A stretch of DNA of 64,000 nt from an uncultured Mobiluncus sp. (GCF_943914685.1 NZ_CALUCZ010000002.1:62001-126000), one strand, 5' to 3'. Shown: positions 1 through 8,805, counted from the first letter of the stretch. Made by a program: numbers and translations. Notes: generated by a model not told the origin, from the letters alone.

Positions 1-208
1 CAGTCACCGCCGTAGCGGCTCCGGCTAAGCGCGACAGCAACTTCGCATCCGAAGTCAGCATGGGCGGCAGGCCAATCTTTTCCAGGGTCGGCTCCATCTT
101 TCGGAAACGTTCCACGTGGTCTGCGGGGTTACGCAAAGCGTCGAGGCCGTCATGAATGAACACCGCCGCCAGCAGCGGACGTGAAATAAAACGCAGCAAA
201 GTCCTCAT
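1..208 (-). CDS. DoxX family membrane protein (N-terminal part, cut by window edge)
   Basis: Reading the minus strand from the ATG at 206-208 gives an open frame of 69 codons that runs off the left edge. It begins MRTLLRFISRPLLAAVFIHD and continues with GLDALRNP. This arrangement, a short hydrophobic segment followed by a G-hD-hR-P motif, is typical of the start of actinobacterial DoxX/DoxD-like integral membrane proteins of about 150-200 residues. The family's biochemical role is poorly defined; some members act with redox or thiosulfate-oxidising partners. It is divergent from the SigR gene and shares that intergenic region. A DoxX gene beside SigR fits a redox theme, but that link is inference. 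Confidence 0.7.
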   Translation of the reverse strand, partial: MRTLLRFISRPLLAAVFIHDGLDALRNPADHVERFRKMEPTLEKIGLPPMLTSDAKLLSRLAGAATAVT

Positions 209-268
209 AACACTATTGTCCCCATTTTTTAGACCAGTTCGCACCTTTTCGAAACGTTTTTGGGCGGT

Positions 269-293
269 GGAATAAAAACCACCCACTACGGTT
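269..293 (+). promoter_or_regulatory. SigR/SigH-type promoter (autoregulatory)
   Basis: GGAAT at 269-273 is separated by 17 bases from GTT at 291-293. This matches the GGAAT-N16..18-GTT consensus known for SigR/SigH of actinobacteria. It implies that the sigma factor transcribes its own gene. A start point about 7-10 bases downstream (near 300-304) would fall at the GTG at 303, which is in frame with sigR. Confidence 0.6.
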
Positions 294-413
294 ATAACAG
301 GTGTGAGACAAACTTTGGGAAAACCTCTCGCCAAGCCCCCTCGAGCCCGAGGCACGACAAACCGGGCGCAATCTCTCCCGCCCTCCCCCTGCAGAGGTCT
401 AGACTGGGCAACG

Positions 414-1001
414 ATGAGCGAAACAGTAAACTCTGCGCCCCCAGGGACGCCGACCAAATCGGAGCAGCGTTTCGAAACGGAAGTCATGCCGTTTTTGAAT
501 CAGCTCTATTCCGGTGCTTTGCGCCTGACCAGGAACCCACACGACGCCGAGGACTTGGTTCAAGAAACTTTCCTGAAAGCCTTTAAAAGTTTCGATTCTT
601 TTCAGGAGGGAACGAACCTGTTGGCATGGCTCTATCGCATCATGACCAACACTTTCATTAATTCTTATCGCAAGGATCAGCGTCGTCCCCGTACGGAAAC
701 CATGGCTGAACTGACGGATTATCAACTCGCTCAGGACGACTCAAACCGAGAAGCCCATTCAGCGGAGTCTCTGGCCTTGGATCGTCTGGGAACCCAAGAT
801 ATTCTTGACGCCCTGGATGCCCTACCCGATGAATACCGCGAAGCGGTGTACCTAGCCGATGTGGAAGGTTTGGCTTACAAAGAAATCGCGGAAATCCTCG
901 ATATTCCCTCCGGAACAGTCATGTCCCGCCTGCACCGAGGGCGGGCGAAACTGCGAAAAATGTTGAGGGAACGTGTGGAAGCTGAGGTGTTGGTGCCATG
1001 A
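414..1001 (+). CDS. sigH: ECF RNA polymerase sigma factor SigR/SigH (thiol-oxidative stress)
   Basis: This is a group 4 sigma factor of the SigR (Streptomyces)/SigH (Mycobacterium) family. It directs RNA polymerase to thiol-stress genes such as thioredoxins. The region 2 signature is clear (NQLYSGALRLTRNPHDAEDL, then LAWLYRIMTNTFINSYRK), as is the region 4 helix-turn-helix (GLAYKEIAEILDIPSGTVMS, then RLHRGRAKLR). The ATG at 414 gives 195 residues, close to family length. The same frame stays open upstream to a GTG at 303, adding 37 residues, which may be a real extended isoform (see findings). The 3' end overlaps the anti-sigma gene by ATGA, so the two are translationally coupled. No strong Shine-Dalgarno sequence precedes 414; AGAGG lies 16 bases upstream. 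Confidence 0.9.
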   Translation: MSETVNSAPPGTPTKSEQRFETEVMPFLNQLYSGALRLTRNPHDAEDLVQETFLKAFKSFDSFQEGTNLLAWLYRIMTNTFINSYRKDQRRPRTETMAELTDYQLAQDDSNREAHSAESLALDRLGTQDILDALDALPDEYREAVYLADVEGLAYKEIAEILDIPSGTVMSRLHRGRAKLRKMLRERVEAEVLVP

Positions 1002-1273
1002 GTGAGGAAAAACTTAATCCACAGATGCCCACCGTGTCTGAATTCGACTGTAACTGCGACACGGTCACGGAAAATATGCGCGAAATCATGAACGGGGAAA
1101 TGGACTTGCCCACCGCCCAGCATTTTCATGAGCATCTGCGCCACTGCCCTAACTGCCACGAGGAATCCCTGCGGGTAGAACGCTACATCACGCTGCTGCG
1201 ACAATCCTGCCGCTGTGAAGCCCCGGTTGAGCTGCGAGAACGTATCATGATTGAGATTCGTAAAATCTGTTAG
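998..1273 (+). CDS. rsrA: Zinc-containing anti-sigma factor (RsrA/RshA type)
   Basis: A 91-residue cytosolic protein of the ZAS (zinc anti-sigma) family. It holds SigR inactive under reducing conditions and releases it when its cysteines form a disulfide. The core motif H-x3-C-x2-C is present at H46, C50 and C53 (HLRHCPNC). Further cysteines at 18 and 20, and at 71 and 73, sit near the positions where RsrA has its fourth zinc ligand and its distal cysteine pair. There is no membrane segment. It overlaps sigR by 4 bases (ATGA). Family membership is secure; which cysteines act as the redox switch is inferred from RsrA. Confidence 0.9.
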   Translation: MSEEKLNPQMPTVSEFDCNCDTVTENMREIMNGEMDLPTAQHFHEHLRHCPNCHEESLRVERYITLLRQSCRCEAPVELRERIMIEIRKIC

Positions 1274-1376
1274 CCACCCTGCGCCTCTAGGCCGGCAGGC
1301 GCGTACCGGGTTTGCGGGAAGGCTGGGAATATGTGAAAATAGGCAGGTTGATTACCAACCTGAGAAGGAGGCTGTT

Positions 1377-1451
1377 ATGTCGAAACGCGGTCGCAAGCGT
1401 CGGGCGCGGTCCAAGAGTGCCGCTAATCACGGCAAACGCCCCAATGCTTAA
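1377..1451 (+). CDS. 50S ribosomal protein bL37
   Basis: A 24-residue, very basic protein beginning MSKRGRKRRARSKS and ending NHGKRPNA. This matches the small actinobacterial large-subunit protein bL37 known from mycobacterial ribosome structures, which shares the KRGRK start and NHGKRPNA end. A strong Shine-Dalgarno sequence (GAGAAGGAGG, 1362-1371) precedes the ATG at 1377, so this is the start rather than upstream in-frame codons. It follows rsrA by about 100 bases, its usual actinobacterial position, and is followed by a stem-loop at 1464-1494. Confidence 0.9.
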   Translation: MSKRGRKRRARSKSAANHGKRPNA

Positions 1452-1463
1452 AGCTTGAACGGC

Positions 1464-1494
1464 GGGTGCGGGATAGTGAGAACTTCCCGCACCC
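1464..1494 (+). terminator. Stem-loop terminator after bL37
   Basis: A perfect 10-bp inverted repeat, GGGTGCGGGA (1464-1473) and TCCCGCACCC (1485-1494), with an 11-base loop, lies 12 bases after the bL37 stop. The T-run after it is weak (a TCTTTT at 1500-1506), so it may act with the second hairpin just downstream. Confidence 0.6.
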
Positions 1495-1528
1495 CCGGTG
1501 TCTTTTAGACTGAAAGACCCGAAATGCA

Positions 1529-1565
1529 GTTTTCCCCGGAAGAAACCACATCTTCCGGGGAAAAC
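1529..1565. terminator. Bidirectional terminator between bL37 and kgd
   Basis: GTTTTCCCCGGAAGA (1529-1543) and TCTTCCGGGGAAAAC (1551-1565) form a perfect 15-bp stem with a 7-base loop. The stem ends in A and T runs on both sides, so it can stop transcription from sigR-rsrA-bL37 on plus and from kgd on minus. It lies 12 bases past the kgd stop. Confidence 0.85.
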
Positions 1566-1577
1566 TATCACCGCCGT

Positions 1578-4500
1578 TTAGCGGGCAAAAGCGCGAGACA
1601 CTAGGTCCGCGGCCTGTTTCTTGTGTACGGAAGCTAAGCCGGTAGAGGGAGCGGCCATCGCCGGACGGGACACCACACGAATGGGGCGGTCGCCGATGAA
1701 GGCATCCTGGTGCATCTTCAGGAAAGTCCAGACCCCCTGATTCTCCGGTTCGTCCTGTGCCCACACCAGTTCTGCGTTGGGGTACTGTGCCAAAATCGGC
1801 TTCAGGTCCTCGTGCAGCGGATAGTACTGTTCCAAACGCACGATTGCGGTGGTTTTATCCCCGGTCTTGGCGCGTTCAGCCGCCAAGTCGTAATACAGCC
1901 GGCCGGTGCAGATTAGCACGCGAGTCACCGCATTGGGATCCAGATTGCCCTGGTCGCCAATGACCCGTTGGAACTGACCGGAAGTGAAATCTTCGACCGA
2001 GGACACCGCCGCTTTCAAACGCAGTAGCTGCTTAGGGGTAAAGACAACCAGCGGGGTCCGCGGCCGACGATAAGCTTGCTGACGCAACATATGGAAGTGG
2101 TTAGCCGGAGTGGAGGGCTGGACAATCCACATATTGTCCTGGGCAGCCAAACTCAGCCAACGTTCAATACGCGCCGAAGAGTGGTCAGGTCCTTGACCTT
2201 CAAAACCGTGGGGCAGCAACAGCACCAGAGAGGAGTGCTGGTGCCACTTCTGTTGAGCCGAACAGATGAACTCGTCAATCATGGTCTGGCCACCGAACGA
2301 GAAGTCGCCGAACTGGGCCTCCCAGATAGTGAGAGCTTCCGGGCGTTCCACCGAATAGCCGTACTCGAATCCCATCGGCGCGTACTCGGACAGGGACGAG
2401 TCGTAAATCATGAACTTGCCCTGTTTGTCGCTCAGGAATTCCAGCGGAGTCCATTCCTCACCGGTGTTGAAGTCGTGAGCAACCGCATGACGCTGCACGA
2501 AAGTCGCACGACGAGCATCTTCACCGGACATTCGAATGGGAGCGCCCTCCATCAGAATCGACCCGAACGCCAACAGCTCGCCGAATCCCCAGTCGATGTT
2601 GCCTTCACGAGACATCTGTTGACGCTTTTCGTAAAGCTTTTTGATCTTGGGGTGCATGGTGAAGCCCTCGGGGTAATCCACGTGCGCGTCACCGATAGTT
2701 TCCACCACGTCCCGCGGAATGGCCGAAGTCCAAGCAATCATGTCGTCGGACTCGTCGGTCTGAGCGGCGGGCAGGGTCCAATCCCAGTCGTTGCCGCCCT
2801 GCTCGCCTTGCCGCGTCGGGGTGTAGCCCTTTTCCTTGGTTTCTTCGAAAATCTTTTCCAGTTTCTGGTGATAATCCTCAACCGCCGCTTGCGCTTCCTC
2901 ATCCGAGAGATCGCCACGACCAATCAGGTTATTCATGTAAACCGTGCGGGTGGTCGGATGGGTGTCAATGAGGTGGTACATCACCGGCTGAGTCATCGAC
3001 GGATCGTCACCTTCGTTGTGTCCGCGGCGACGGTAACAAATCAGGTCGATGATGACGTCCTTGTGGAACTTTTGCTGGAAACGGTAGGCCAGACCAGCCA
3101 CCCGCGTGACCATCTCAGGATCATCGGCGTTCACGTGGAAAATCGGCACCTGCAAGCCCTTAGCCAGGTCAGTGCAGTAGTTCGTGGAACGGGCATTGGT
3201 CGGGGAAGTCGTGAAACCAATCTGGTTATTCACGATGATGTGTACCGTCCCGCCGGTGGCGTAGGCCTTGAGCTGGCTCATGTTCAGCGTCTCATAGACG
3301 ACACCCTGACCGATGAAAGCCGCATCGCCGTGAATCAGCACGGGCAGATAACCGTAGTCGCCTTCGATACCGACTTTATCCTGTTGAGCCCGGACAATGC
3401 CCTCGACCACCGGGTTCACGGCTTCCAAGTGGGAGGGGTTAGCCGCAATATAAACACTGGTGGTCTTGCCTTCGTAAGACTCGTAAATCGACTCGGTGCC
3501 CAGGTGATACTTCACGTCCCCGGAGCCCTGAACTGAACCAGGATTCATGTTGCCTTCAAATTCGGCGAAAATCTGGTTGTTGGTTTTGCCGGCCACATTC
3601 ACCAGCATATTCAGCCGACCACGGTGCGCCATCCCGATGGTCACCCCGGCCAAGCCGTCGTGGGCGGCATCGTCCATTATCCGCAGCATCAGGGGGATTA
3701 GCGATTCGCCGCCCTCCAAGCTGAAGCGCTTTTGACCGACATACTTGGTTTGCAAAAAGTCCTCGAAAGCCTGCGCCGCGTTCAAACGGTTCATGATGGC
3801 GTGACGGACTTCTTTGCTCGGTGGCTCGTAGGGACGCTCGATTTCCTCCTGCATCCACGTGCGCTGTTCGGGGTCTTGAATATGCATGTATTCAATGCCC
3901 GCAGTACGGGTGTAGGTATCGCGCATCTGGGTCAAGATGTCGCGCAGCTTCATGTTGACGTTGTGTTTGTCACCCAGTCGTCCCACCGGGAAATACCGAT
4001 CCAAATCCCAGATAGAAAGCCCATAGGCGCCAAGTTTCAAGTCTGGGTGGCGGCGTACCCGATAATCCAGGGGATCGACATCCGCAATCAAGTGCCCGCG
4101 CGACCGGTAGGCGTGGATAAACCGTGCAATCCGCGCGTCTTTGGACAGTTCCCCGGGCTCACTGTAATCGTTGTTACGCGCCCAGCTGAAAGGTTCGTAA
4201 GGCACCTTCATGGAATCAAAGACACGTTCGTAGAATCCGTCTTCGCCCTTGAGTTTCTTTTCGATTAGCCCCAGGAAAGAGCCGGACAAGGCCCCTTGAA
4301 TGACCCGATGGTCGTAGGTGGAGGACATATGCATAATCTTGCCGATACCGGCCTGAGCCAGCTGTTCGTCGGAGGCACCTGCCCACTCTGCCGGATAATT
4401 CGTCGCTCCGACCCCGATGATGCAGCCCTGGCCTTGTACCAAACGCGGCGACGACATGAGGGTTCCCAAGGTTCCCGGATTCGTTAGCGTCACCGTGCAG

Positions 4501-5303
4501 CCGGAATAGTCTTCCATTCCCAGTTTGCCGTCACGAGACTTCTTCACGAGTTCCTCATAAGCGTGGACGAATTCTTCAAAAGAGAGGGTGTCGGCATTGT
4601 GCACGACGGGCGTGACCAGCAGACGCGAACCATCGTCCTTCGGCAAGTCAATAGCCAGTCCAAAACCAACGTGCGCGAAATGGTCAATGTGCGGCTTGCC
4701 GTCCTCTAAGCGATAGCGCACGTTGACATCAGGGGTTTCCACCAAGGCTTCCACAATGGCGTAACCAATCAAGTGGGTAAAGGACACTTTACCGCCGCGA
4801 GTCCGCTTCAGGTGGTCATTAATCTGGGCACGGTTCTCAATCAGCACTTTCGCCGGAATCTGTCGGTAAGACGTCGCCGTCGGCACAGACAGTGAAGCGT
4901 CCATATTTTTCGCAATCGCGGCGGAGATGCCTTTCATTCGTTCTGAACGATCCTCCCCCTTTACGGCGGCTTTTGCCGCATCATAGTGCTGCTTTGCCAC
5001 CATCGCGGCGTAGGGCGAAGTCGGAGCATGAACAACTGAACGCGGCAGCGGCGGGCGGTCAGAGTGTTGGGCATCAAGTGCGGTGGGGCGGGATTCCTCA
5101 CCGGGTTCGGCGGTTACGCCGCTTTCCGTGAGTTCGGAAGTAGTACCAGCGGTTGCTCCCGGCAACAATCCCAGACTTTCCATCTGTTGGAAATACGACT
5201 GCCATTCGGGGGGAACTGAACTTTTATCCGCGAGGTATTGGGCGTGAAGCTGAGCAATAACTTCTTCGGAGGCTGAATTATTCGACGACTGTGTCTCGGC
5301 CAC
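1578..5303 (-). CDS. kgd: Multifunctional 2-oxoglutarate metabolism enzyme Kgd (E2o-E1o fusion)
   Basis: 1241 residues, the length of mycobacterial Kgd (about 1230). These enzymes combine an E2-type succinyltransferase domain with a thiamine-diphosphate E1 domain and act as 2-oxoglutarate decarboxylase, as the E1/E2 of oxoglutarate dehydrogenase, and as HOA synthase in the TCA cycle. In order: a short N-terminal helix region (ending SLGLLPG), a low-complexity linker to about residue 90, the E2-like domain with the catalytic motif DHRVIQGA near residue 330, and the E1 domain with HGDAAFIGQGVVYE near 657 and IIVNNQIGFTT just after (ThDP/Mg binding). It has no lipoyl domain, as usual for Kgd, so lipoyl and E3 partners must be elsewhere. 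The start is a GTG with GAAAGGGA upstream. A 13-base palindrome lies in its leader. Confidence 0.93.
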   Translation of the reverse strand: MAETQSSNNSASEEVIAQLHAQYLADKSSVPPEWQSYFQQMESLGLLPGATAGTTSELTESGVTAEPGEESRPTALDAQHSDRPPLPRSVVHAPTSPYAAMVAKQHYDAAKAAVKGEDRSERMKGISAAIAKNMDASLSVPTATSYRQIPAKVLIENRAQINDHLKRTRGGKVSFTHLIGYAIVEALVETPDVNVRYRLEDGKPHIDHFAHVGFGLAIDLPKDDGSRLLVTPVVHNADTLSFEEFVHAYEELVKKSRDGKLGMEDYSGCTVTLTNPGTLGTLMSSPRLVQGQGCIIGVGATNYPAEWAGASDEQLAQAGIGKIMHMSSTYDHRVIQGALSGSFLGLIEKKLKGEDGFYERVFDSMKVPYEPFSWARNNDYSEPGELSKDARIARFIHAYRSRGHLIADVDPLDYRVRRHPDLKLGAYGLSIWDLDRYFPVGRLGDKHNVNMKLRDILTQMRDTYTRTAGIEYMHIQDPEQRTWMQEEIERPYEPPSKEVRHAIMNRLNAAQAFEDFLQTKYVGQKRFSLEGGESLIPLMLRIMDDAAHDGLAGVTIGMAHRGRLNMLVNVAGKTNNQIFAEFEGNMNPGSVQGSGDVKYHLGTESIYESYEGKTTSVYIAANPSHLEAVNPVVEGIVRAQQDKVGIEGDYGYLPVLIHGDAAFIGQGVVYETLNMSQLKAYATGGTVHIIVNNQIGFTTSPTNARSTNYCTDLAKGLQVPIFHVNADDPEMVTRVAGLAYRFQQKFHKDVIIDLICYRRRGHNEGDDPSMTQPVMYHLIDTHPTTRTVYMNNLIGRGDLSDEEAQAAVEDYHQKLEKIFEETKEKGYTPTRQGEQGGNDWDWTLPAAQTDESDDMIAWTSAIPRDVVETIGDAHVDYPEGFTMHPKIKKLYEKRQQMSREGNIDWGFGELLAFGSILMEGAPIRMSGEDARRATFVQRHAVAHDFNTGEEWTPLEFLSDKQGKFMIYDSSLSEYAPMGFEYGYSVERPEALTIWEAQFGDFSFGGQTMIDEFICSAQQKWHQHSSLVLLLPHGFEGQGPDHSSARIERWLSLAAQDNMWIVQPSTPANHFHMLRQQAYRRPRTPLVVFTPKQLLRLKAAVSSVEDFTSGQFQRVIGDQGNLDPNAVTRVLICTGRLYYDLAAERAKTGDKTTAIVRLEQYYPLHEDLKPILAQYPNAELVWAQDEPENQGVWTFLKMHQDAFIGDRPIRVVSRPAMAAPSTGLASVHKKQAADLVSRAFAR

Positions 5304-5347
5304 TATATTTTCCCTTTCAAGGTCATTGGAAATTTTTTCCGTTGTGC

Positions 5348-5360
5348 TCCTAATTTAGGA
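5348..5360. promoter_or_regulatory. 13-base palindrome upstream of kgd
   Basis: TCCTAA-T-TTAGGA is a perfect inverted repeat, 45 bases before the kgd start, in AT-rich DNA likely to hold the kgd promoter. It could be a transcription factor site. No regulator can be named from sequence alone. Confidence 0.3.
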
Positions 5361-5453
5361 CTTTTAGCCTAGGAATTTCACCTTATTTCTCAGACCTTGA
5401 CAAAGATTTACTATAGTTCGAGTTATCCTTGGGAATTTGCGGACTTTCCCTTT

Positions 5454-6512
5454 TCAGTGGGCTGACGGAATCTCGGTCAACAGGCTCCGGAAGGACGCCA
5501 AGCGTAGCGCTAGTTCCGGGTGTTCGTCCAGCAAGCAATCCGGAGAGTCCACACCGTGGGTGCAGCCTCGCGGACAGTCTTGGGCTATCGCGTAAAGTTC
5601 CGGAAATCCGCGCAGCAATCCCGCCGCATCAACATGAGCCAAACCAAAAGAACGCACTCCGGGAGTGTCGATGAGCCACCCTTGTGCAGCCACCGGTAGA
5701 GCGACCGCCGAGGTCGAAGTGTGTCGGCCTTTGCCGGTCACTTCGTTGACTGTCCCGGTCGCCCGATTTGCGCCCGGCACCAGCGCGTTCACCAGGGTAG
5801 ACTTGCCAACCCCCGAGTGGCCCAGCAGGACCGTGATTTCACCGGTCAACTGTTTCTGGAGTGCTACCAGCCCCGGGGCGACGGCGGTGGTCGGTATGGC
5901 CTGCAGGCGTGTCTCGGTTAACGCAAGCGCCGGAACAGCGGGTTCGTAGAGGTGCCTGTTCAGGGCAAACACTGTTATTCCGATGGCTTCGTAGTCGGCG
6001 ATAAGTTCCTGGGCGGAATCCAAGTCCGTTTTCGTCACCGCCAGCAGAGGGGTGACTTTCGCGTCCAAAGCCGCCACTATAGCGCGGTCAATCATGCCGC
6101 GTTTCGGTTCCGGGTCACGCGCTGCGACCACGATTAGCATCTGGGTGACGTTGGCGACGATGAGTTTTTCTCGCGCTCCAGTTTCGGATTCATCAAAGCT
6201 GCGGCGCAGGACGGTTTGGCGCTCCCCCAAGGTGACGATGCGTGCCAAAGTGTCGGGAGTGCCGGAAGTGTCTCCTTCCACCCCCACCCGGTCCCCCACG
6301 ATGACGCCCTTTCGTCCCAATGCCCGCGCCTTAACGGCTTGCACCATGCGGTTTTCGTCAATCGCTACCGTAAACCGGCCCCGGTCCACGGCAACGACCA
6401 TACCGGGCTCAGCGTGCGCAAAACTGGGACGTTTCTTAGTGCGGGGACGGCTGCCCTTCCCCGGACGCACGTGTACTCGCGGATCATCCGTACCGATGTC
6501 GCGGCGGCTCAA
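5454..6512 (-). CDS. rsgA: Ribosome small-subunit GTPase RsgA
   Basis: A circularly permuted GTPase that assists late maturation of the 30S subunit. An N-terminal OB-fold (PGMVVAVDRGRFTVAI...) is followed by GTPase motifs in permuted order: TKTD (G4), GHSGVGKSTLVNAL (G1), then DTPGVRSFG (G3). A C-terminal zinc motif follows (C-x3-C-x-H-x5-C in QDCPRGCTHGVDSPDC). I place the start at TTG 6512: it overlaps the aroA stop as TTGA and has GGGGG 7 bases upstream. A GTG at 6539 in the same frame adds 9 residues but has no Shine-Dalgarno sequence. Translation is coupled to aroA. Confidence 0.9.
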   Translation of the reverse strand: MSRRDIGTDDPRVHVRPGKGSRPRTKKRPSFAHAEPGMVVAVDRGRFTVAIDENRMVQAVKARALGRKGVIVGDRVGVEGDTSGTPDTLARIVTLGERQTVLRRSFDESETGAREKLIVANVTQMLIVVAARDPEPKRGMIDRAIVAALDAKVTPLLAVTKTDLDSAQELIADYEAIGITVFALNRHLYEPAVPALALTETRLQAIPTTAVAPGLVALQKQLTGEITVLLGHSGVGKSTLVNALVPGANRATGTVNEVTGKGRHTSTSAVALPVAAQGWLIDTPGVRSFGLAHVDAAGLLRGFPELYAIAQDCPRGCTHGVDSPDCLLDEHPELALRLASFRSLLTEIPSAH

Positions 6513-7894
6513 GAGGCTGCCCCCAACAGACGTTCCCACATTTTTGTGAAATCTGGCAGAGTTTTGGAGGTAGCGCCGATATCATCGATTTGTACCGGAT
6601 AGTACAATCCTAGGAGCGCCGCAAAAGTCGCCAGCCGATGATCCCCGTAACTATGCAGCAGTAGCGCGGGAGATTCCGGGTCTTGGTTCACAAGCCCCGA
6701 GGGGCTGACACCGGTAATCACGAGGTCGTCCTCCGGGGTGATTTCGCAAGGAATCCCCACGGTCTTGAGTTCGGCACGTAGCGCTTCGAGACGATCCGTC
6801 TCGTGACCCCGCAGGTGGTGCAAACCACGCAATCGGGAAGTTCCGGGGGCGAAAGCAGCCAAAGCGGCCACGGTGGGAACCAGCTCACCCACCGCGGTGA
6901 AATCAGCGTCTATCGGCCACAGCGGACCCTGACTGGAAACCGTCAATACCCCGTAGTTCCACTCCACGTGCAGACCCATTTTTGGCAAAATCTCCAGCCA
7001 AGCCGCCCCTGCCTGTGTGGTGTTCGCGGGCCAAGTGGGGATAGAAATCCGCCCCCCGGCAATACCTGCCAGAGCCAAGAATGGTCCCGCGTTCGAGAGA
7101 TCCGGTTCGATGAGGACGTCCTGGCCAATAACCGGCTCTGAGGCCACGTGCCAGAACGGCTTGCCGCCCTCGGAGCGTCCCGGAACAACGGTGACTCCGT
7201 GTTGAGACAGACATTCTAAAGTCATCTCAATGTGTGGCAGCGAAGGGAGTGCCGCAGTTTTGGAACGAACGGTACAACCATCGGGCAGCAGCGGGGCTGC
7301 CAACAACAGGGCTGATACGAACTGCGAGGAAGCCGTAGCATCTATGGTGACTTCCGCGGCGGGGCACCCCACGGGAGGATAAATCGTACAGGGGAATACG
7401 CTCTTATCCGGTGATTCGTACTTGATATAGGCTCCGAACTGGGTCAGAGCGTCTAAGAGAGGCCGCATCGGGCGCGTATTTGCTTGTGTATCGGCGACCA
7501 ACCGCACGGCGCGGCCCAACGCCACCGCCACGGCGGGGATAAAACGCATGACAGTTCCAGCCAAACCGCAATCCATCGTAACGGGGGCATTATCCCGCAA
7601 ACTGCCCAGAGAAACTGCGGAAGTTGACTGCGACCACAGGTGGGGCAGAGGCGTAATCTGTACCGGTTGGTCCACAACTGGGGGCCACGGCTCGATAATC
7701 GCCCCCAATGAGCGCAGTGCTTGCACCATGAGGTCCGTGTCACGAGCATACAGGACTCCCGTGAGAGAGGCCTCGGCATCGCCGATGGCGCCCAGCAACA
7801 ATTCCCTGGCGCTCAAAGACTTTGACCCCGGCAGCGTCACCGCACCGAAAACGGGACCTTTCGCGCGTGGAGCCTGCCAAACTGTTGCTTGCAT
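6509..7894 (-). CDS. aroA: 3-phosphoshikimate 1-carboxyvinyltransferase (EPSP synthase)
   Basis: A 461-residue enzyme of the shikimate pathway that transfers the enolpyruvyl group of PEP to shikimate 3-phosphate. The substrate-binding start VTLPGSKSLSARELLL (family PGSKSxxxR), the AGTVMRFIPA loop, the DATASSQFVSALLLAAP segment and the late HETDRLEALRAEL and SYGDHRLA motifs are all present, spanning the two globular domains. The gene appears leaderless: its ATG lies 6 bases after TAAGCT. It runs into rsgA with a 4-base overlap, and hisN diverges from the same 68-base gap. This aroA-rsgA-hisN group near sigR is common in actinobacteria. Confidence 0.93.
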   Translation of the reverse strand: MQATVWQAPRAKGPVFGAVTLPGSKSLSARELLLGAIGDAEASLTGVLYARDTDLMVQALRSLGAIIEPWPPVVDQPVQITPLPHLWSQSTSAVSLGSLRDNAPVTMDCGLAGTVMRFIPAVAVALGRAVRLVADTQANTRPMRPLLDALTQFGAYIKYESPDKSVFPCTIYPPVGCPAAEVTIDATASSQFVSALLLAAPLLPDGCTVRSKTAALPSLPHIEMTLECLSQHGVTVVPGRSEGGKPFWHVASEPVIGQDVLIEPDLSNAGPFLALAGIAGGRISIPTWPANTTQAGAAWLEILPKMGLHVEWNYGVLTVSSQGPLWPIDADFTAVGELVPTVAALAAFAPGTSRLRGLHHLRGHETDRLEALRAELKTVGIPCEITPEDDLVITGVSPSGLVNQDPESPALLLHSYGDHRLATFAALLGLYYPVQIDDIGATSKTLPDFTKMWERLLGAAS

Positions 7895-7900
7895 AAGTTC

Positions 7901-7906
7901 AGCTTA
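7901..7906 (-). promoter_or_regulatory. -10 box of aroA (leaderless start)
   Basis: On the minus strand TAAGCT is followed by exactly 6 bases and the aroA ATG, so the predicted transcript would begin at the start codon. No Shine-Dalgarno sequence and no clear -35 box are visible. Confidence 0.45.
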
Positions 7907-7950
7907 ATGGAAAAATCGCGCCGCTGACCGGTTCTAAGCACTTCAAGGGA

Positions 7951-7956
7951 TAGGTT
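7951..7956 (+). promoter_or_regulatory. -10 box of hisN (leaderless start)
   Basis: TAGGTT is followed by 6 bases and the hisN ATG at 7963, the same geometry as at aroA on the other strand. Confidence 0.45.
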
Positions 7957-7962
7957 TAAAAC

Positions 7963-8757
7963 ATGAGTAGTCGCTGGGAAGAAGATTTACAGTTAGCACT
8001 GATTATGGCAGACCAGGTAGACGCCCTGACCACCAAGCGTTTTTTGGCTCCCGATCTGGAAGTCAGCGATAAACCGGATTTGACGCCGGTAACCGATGCG
8101 GATAAAGCCGCCGAAAAACTCATCCGACGGCATCTGTCACATTCGCGAACTCGAGATGCCATCGTGGGCGAGGAAGAAGGCAGCACCGGTCTGGCAGCTC
8201 GAAAATGGGTCATCGACCCGATTGACGGTACTGCGAATTTTCTCCGCGGGGTTCCGGTGTGGGCCACACTGATCGGGCTGATGGAGGACGGCAAGATGGT
8301 GATGGGGGTGGTTAGTGCGCCCGCCCTAGGGTTTAGGTGGTGGGCTGCCGCAGGCAGCGGGGCATGGACCGGCCGGTCGCGTACCTCGGCACGGCAGCTG
8401 CAAGTTTCACGTATTTCTAACCTGAATCAGGCTTCTTTTTCCTACGCGCTCATCGGGGAATGGGCCGAGGCCCATCGTTTGCGGGGCTTCATGAATCTCT
8501 CTCAGCAGGTATGGAGGACTCGTGCCTACGGCGATTTTTGGTCCTATATGCTGCTGGCAGAAGGCGCGGTGGACGTTGCGGCGGAACCGGACTTGAATCT
8601 GTGGGACATGGGGGCGCTCTACCCCATCGTGACCGAAGCTGGCGGTAAGTTCACGTCCCTCACCGGTGAGGATGGCGTGAACGGGCCGGGGGCAGTAGTT
8701 ACCAACGGCCGTCTGCATTCCCAAGTTTTGCAGTATATCGGCTCAGAAACAGACTAA
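7963..8757 (+). CDS. hisN: Histidinol-phosphatase, inositol-monophosphatase family
   Basis: 264 residues of the Mg-dependent inositol monophosphatase superfamily. Metal-binding motifs are intact: GEEEG, then WVIDPIDGTANF, and the C-terminal WDMGALYPIVTEAGG. In actinobacteria the copy beside aroA/rsgA is the HisN histidinol-phosphate phosphatase (histidine pathway); closely related proteins hydrolyse inositol phosphates, so the substrate is inferred from context. The ATG sits 6 bases after a TAGGTT box with no Shine-Dalgarno sequence. Confidence 0.85.
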   Translation: MSSRWEEDLQLALIMADQVDALTTKRFLAPDLEVSDKPDLTPVTDADKAAEKLIRRHLSHSRTRDAIVGEEEGSTGLAARKWVIDPIDGTANFLRGVPVWATLIGLMEDGKMVMGVVSAPALGFRWWAAAGSGAWTGRSRTSARQLQVSRISNLNQASFSYALIGEWAEAHRLRGFMNLSQQVWRTRAYGDFWSYMLLAEGAVDVAAEPDLNLWDMGALYPIVTEAGGKFTSLTGEDGVNGPGAVVTNGRLHSQVLQYIGSETD

Positions 8758-8805
8758 TTTGTGAGGTTTGCAAAACTCTTAAATTTTCGCCTTCGGGGTT
8801 GCTCT

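Noticed and set aside
2076..3536. 486-codon open frame on plus, antisense to kgd
   Set aside because: A shadow of the kgd codon pattern; the translation shows no recognisable domain.
5348..5400. DtxR-like box before kgd (CCTAGGCTAA)
   Set aside because: Only the centre matches; 8 of 19 positions agree with the consensus, too few to claim iron control.
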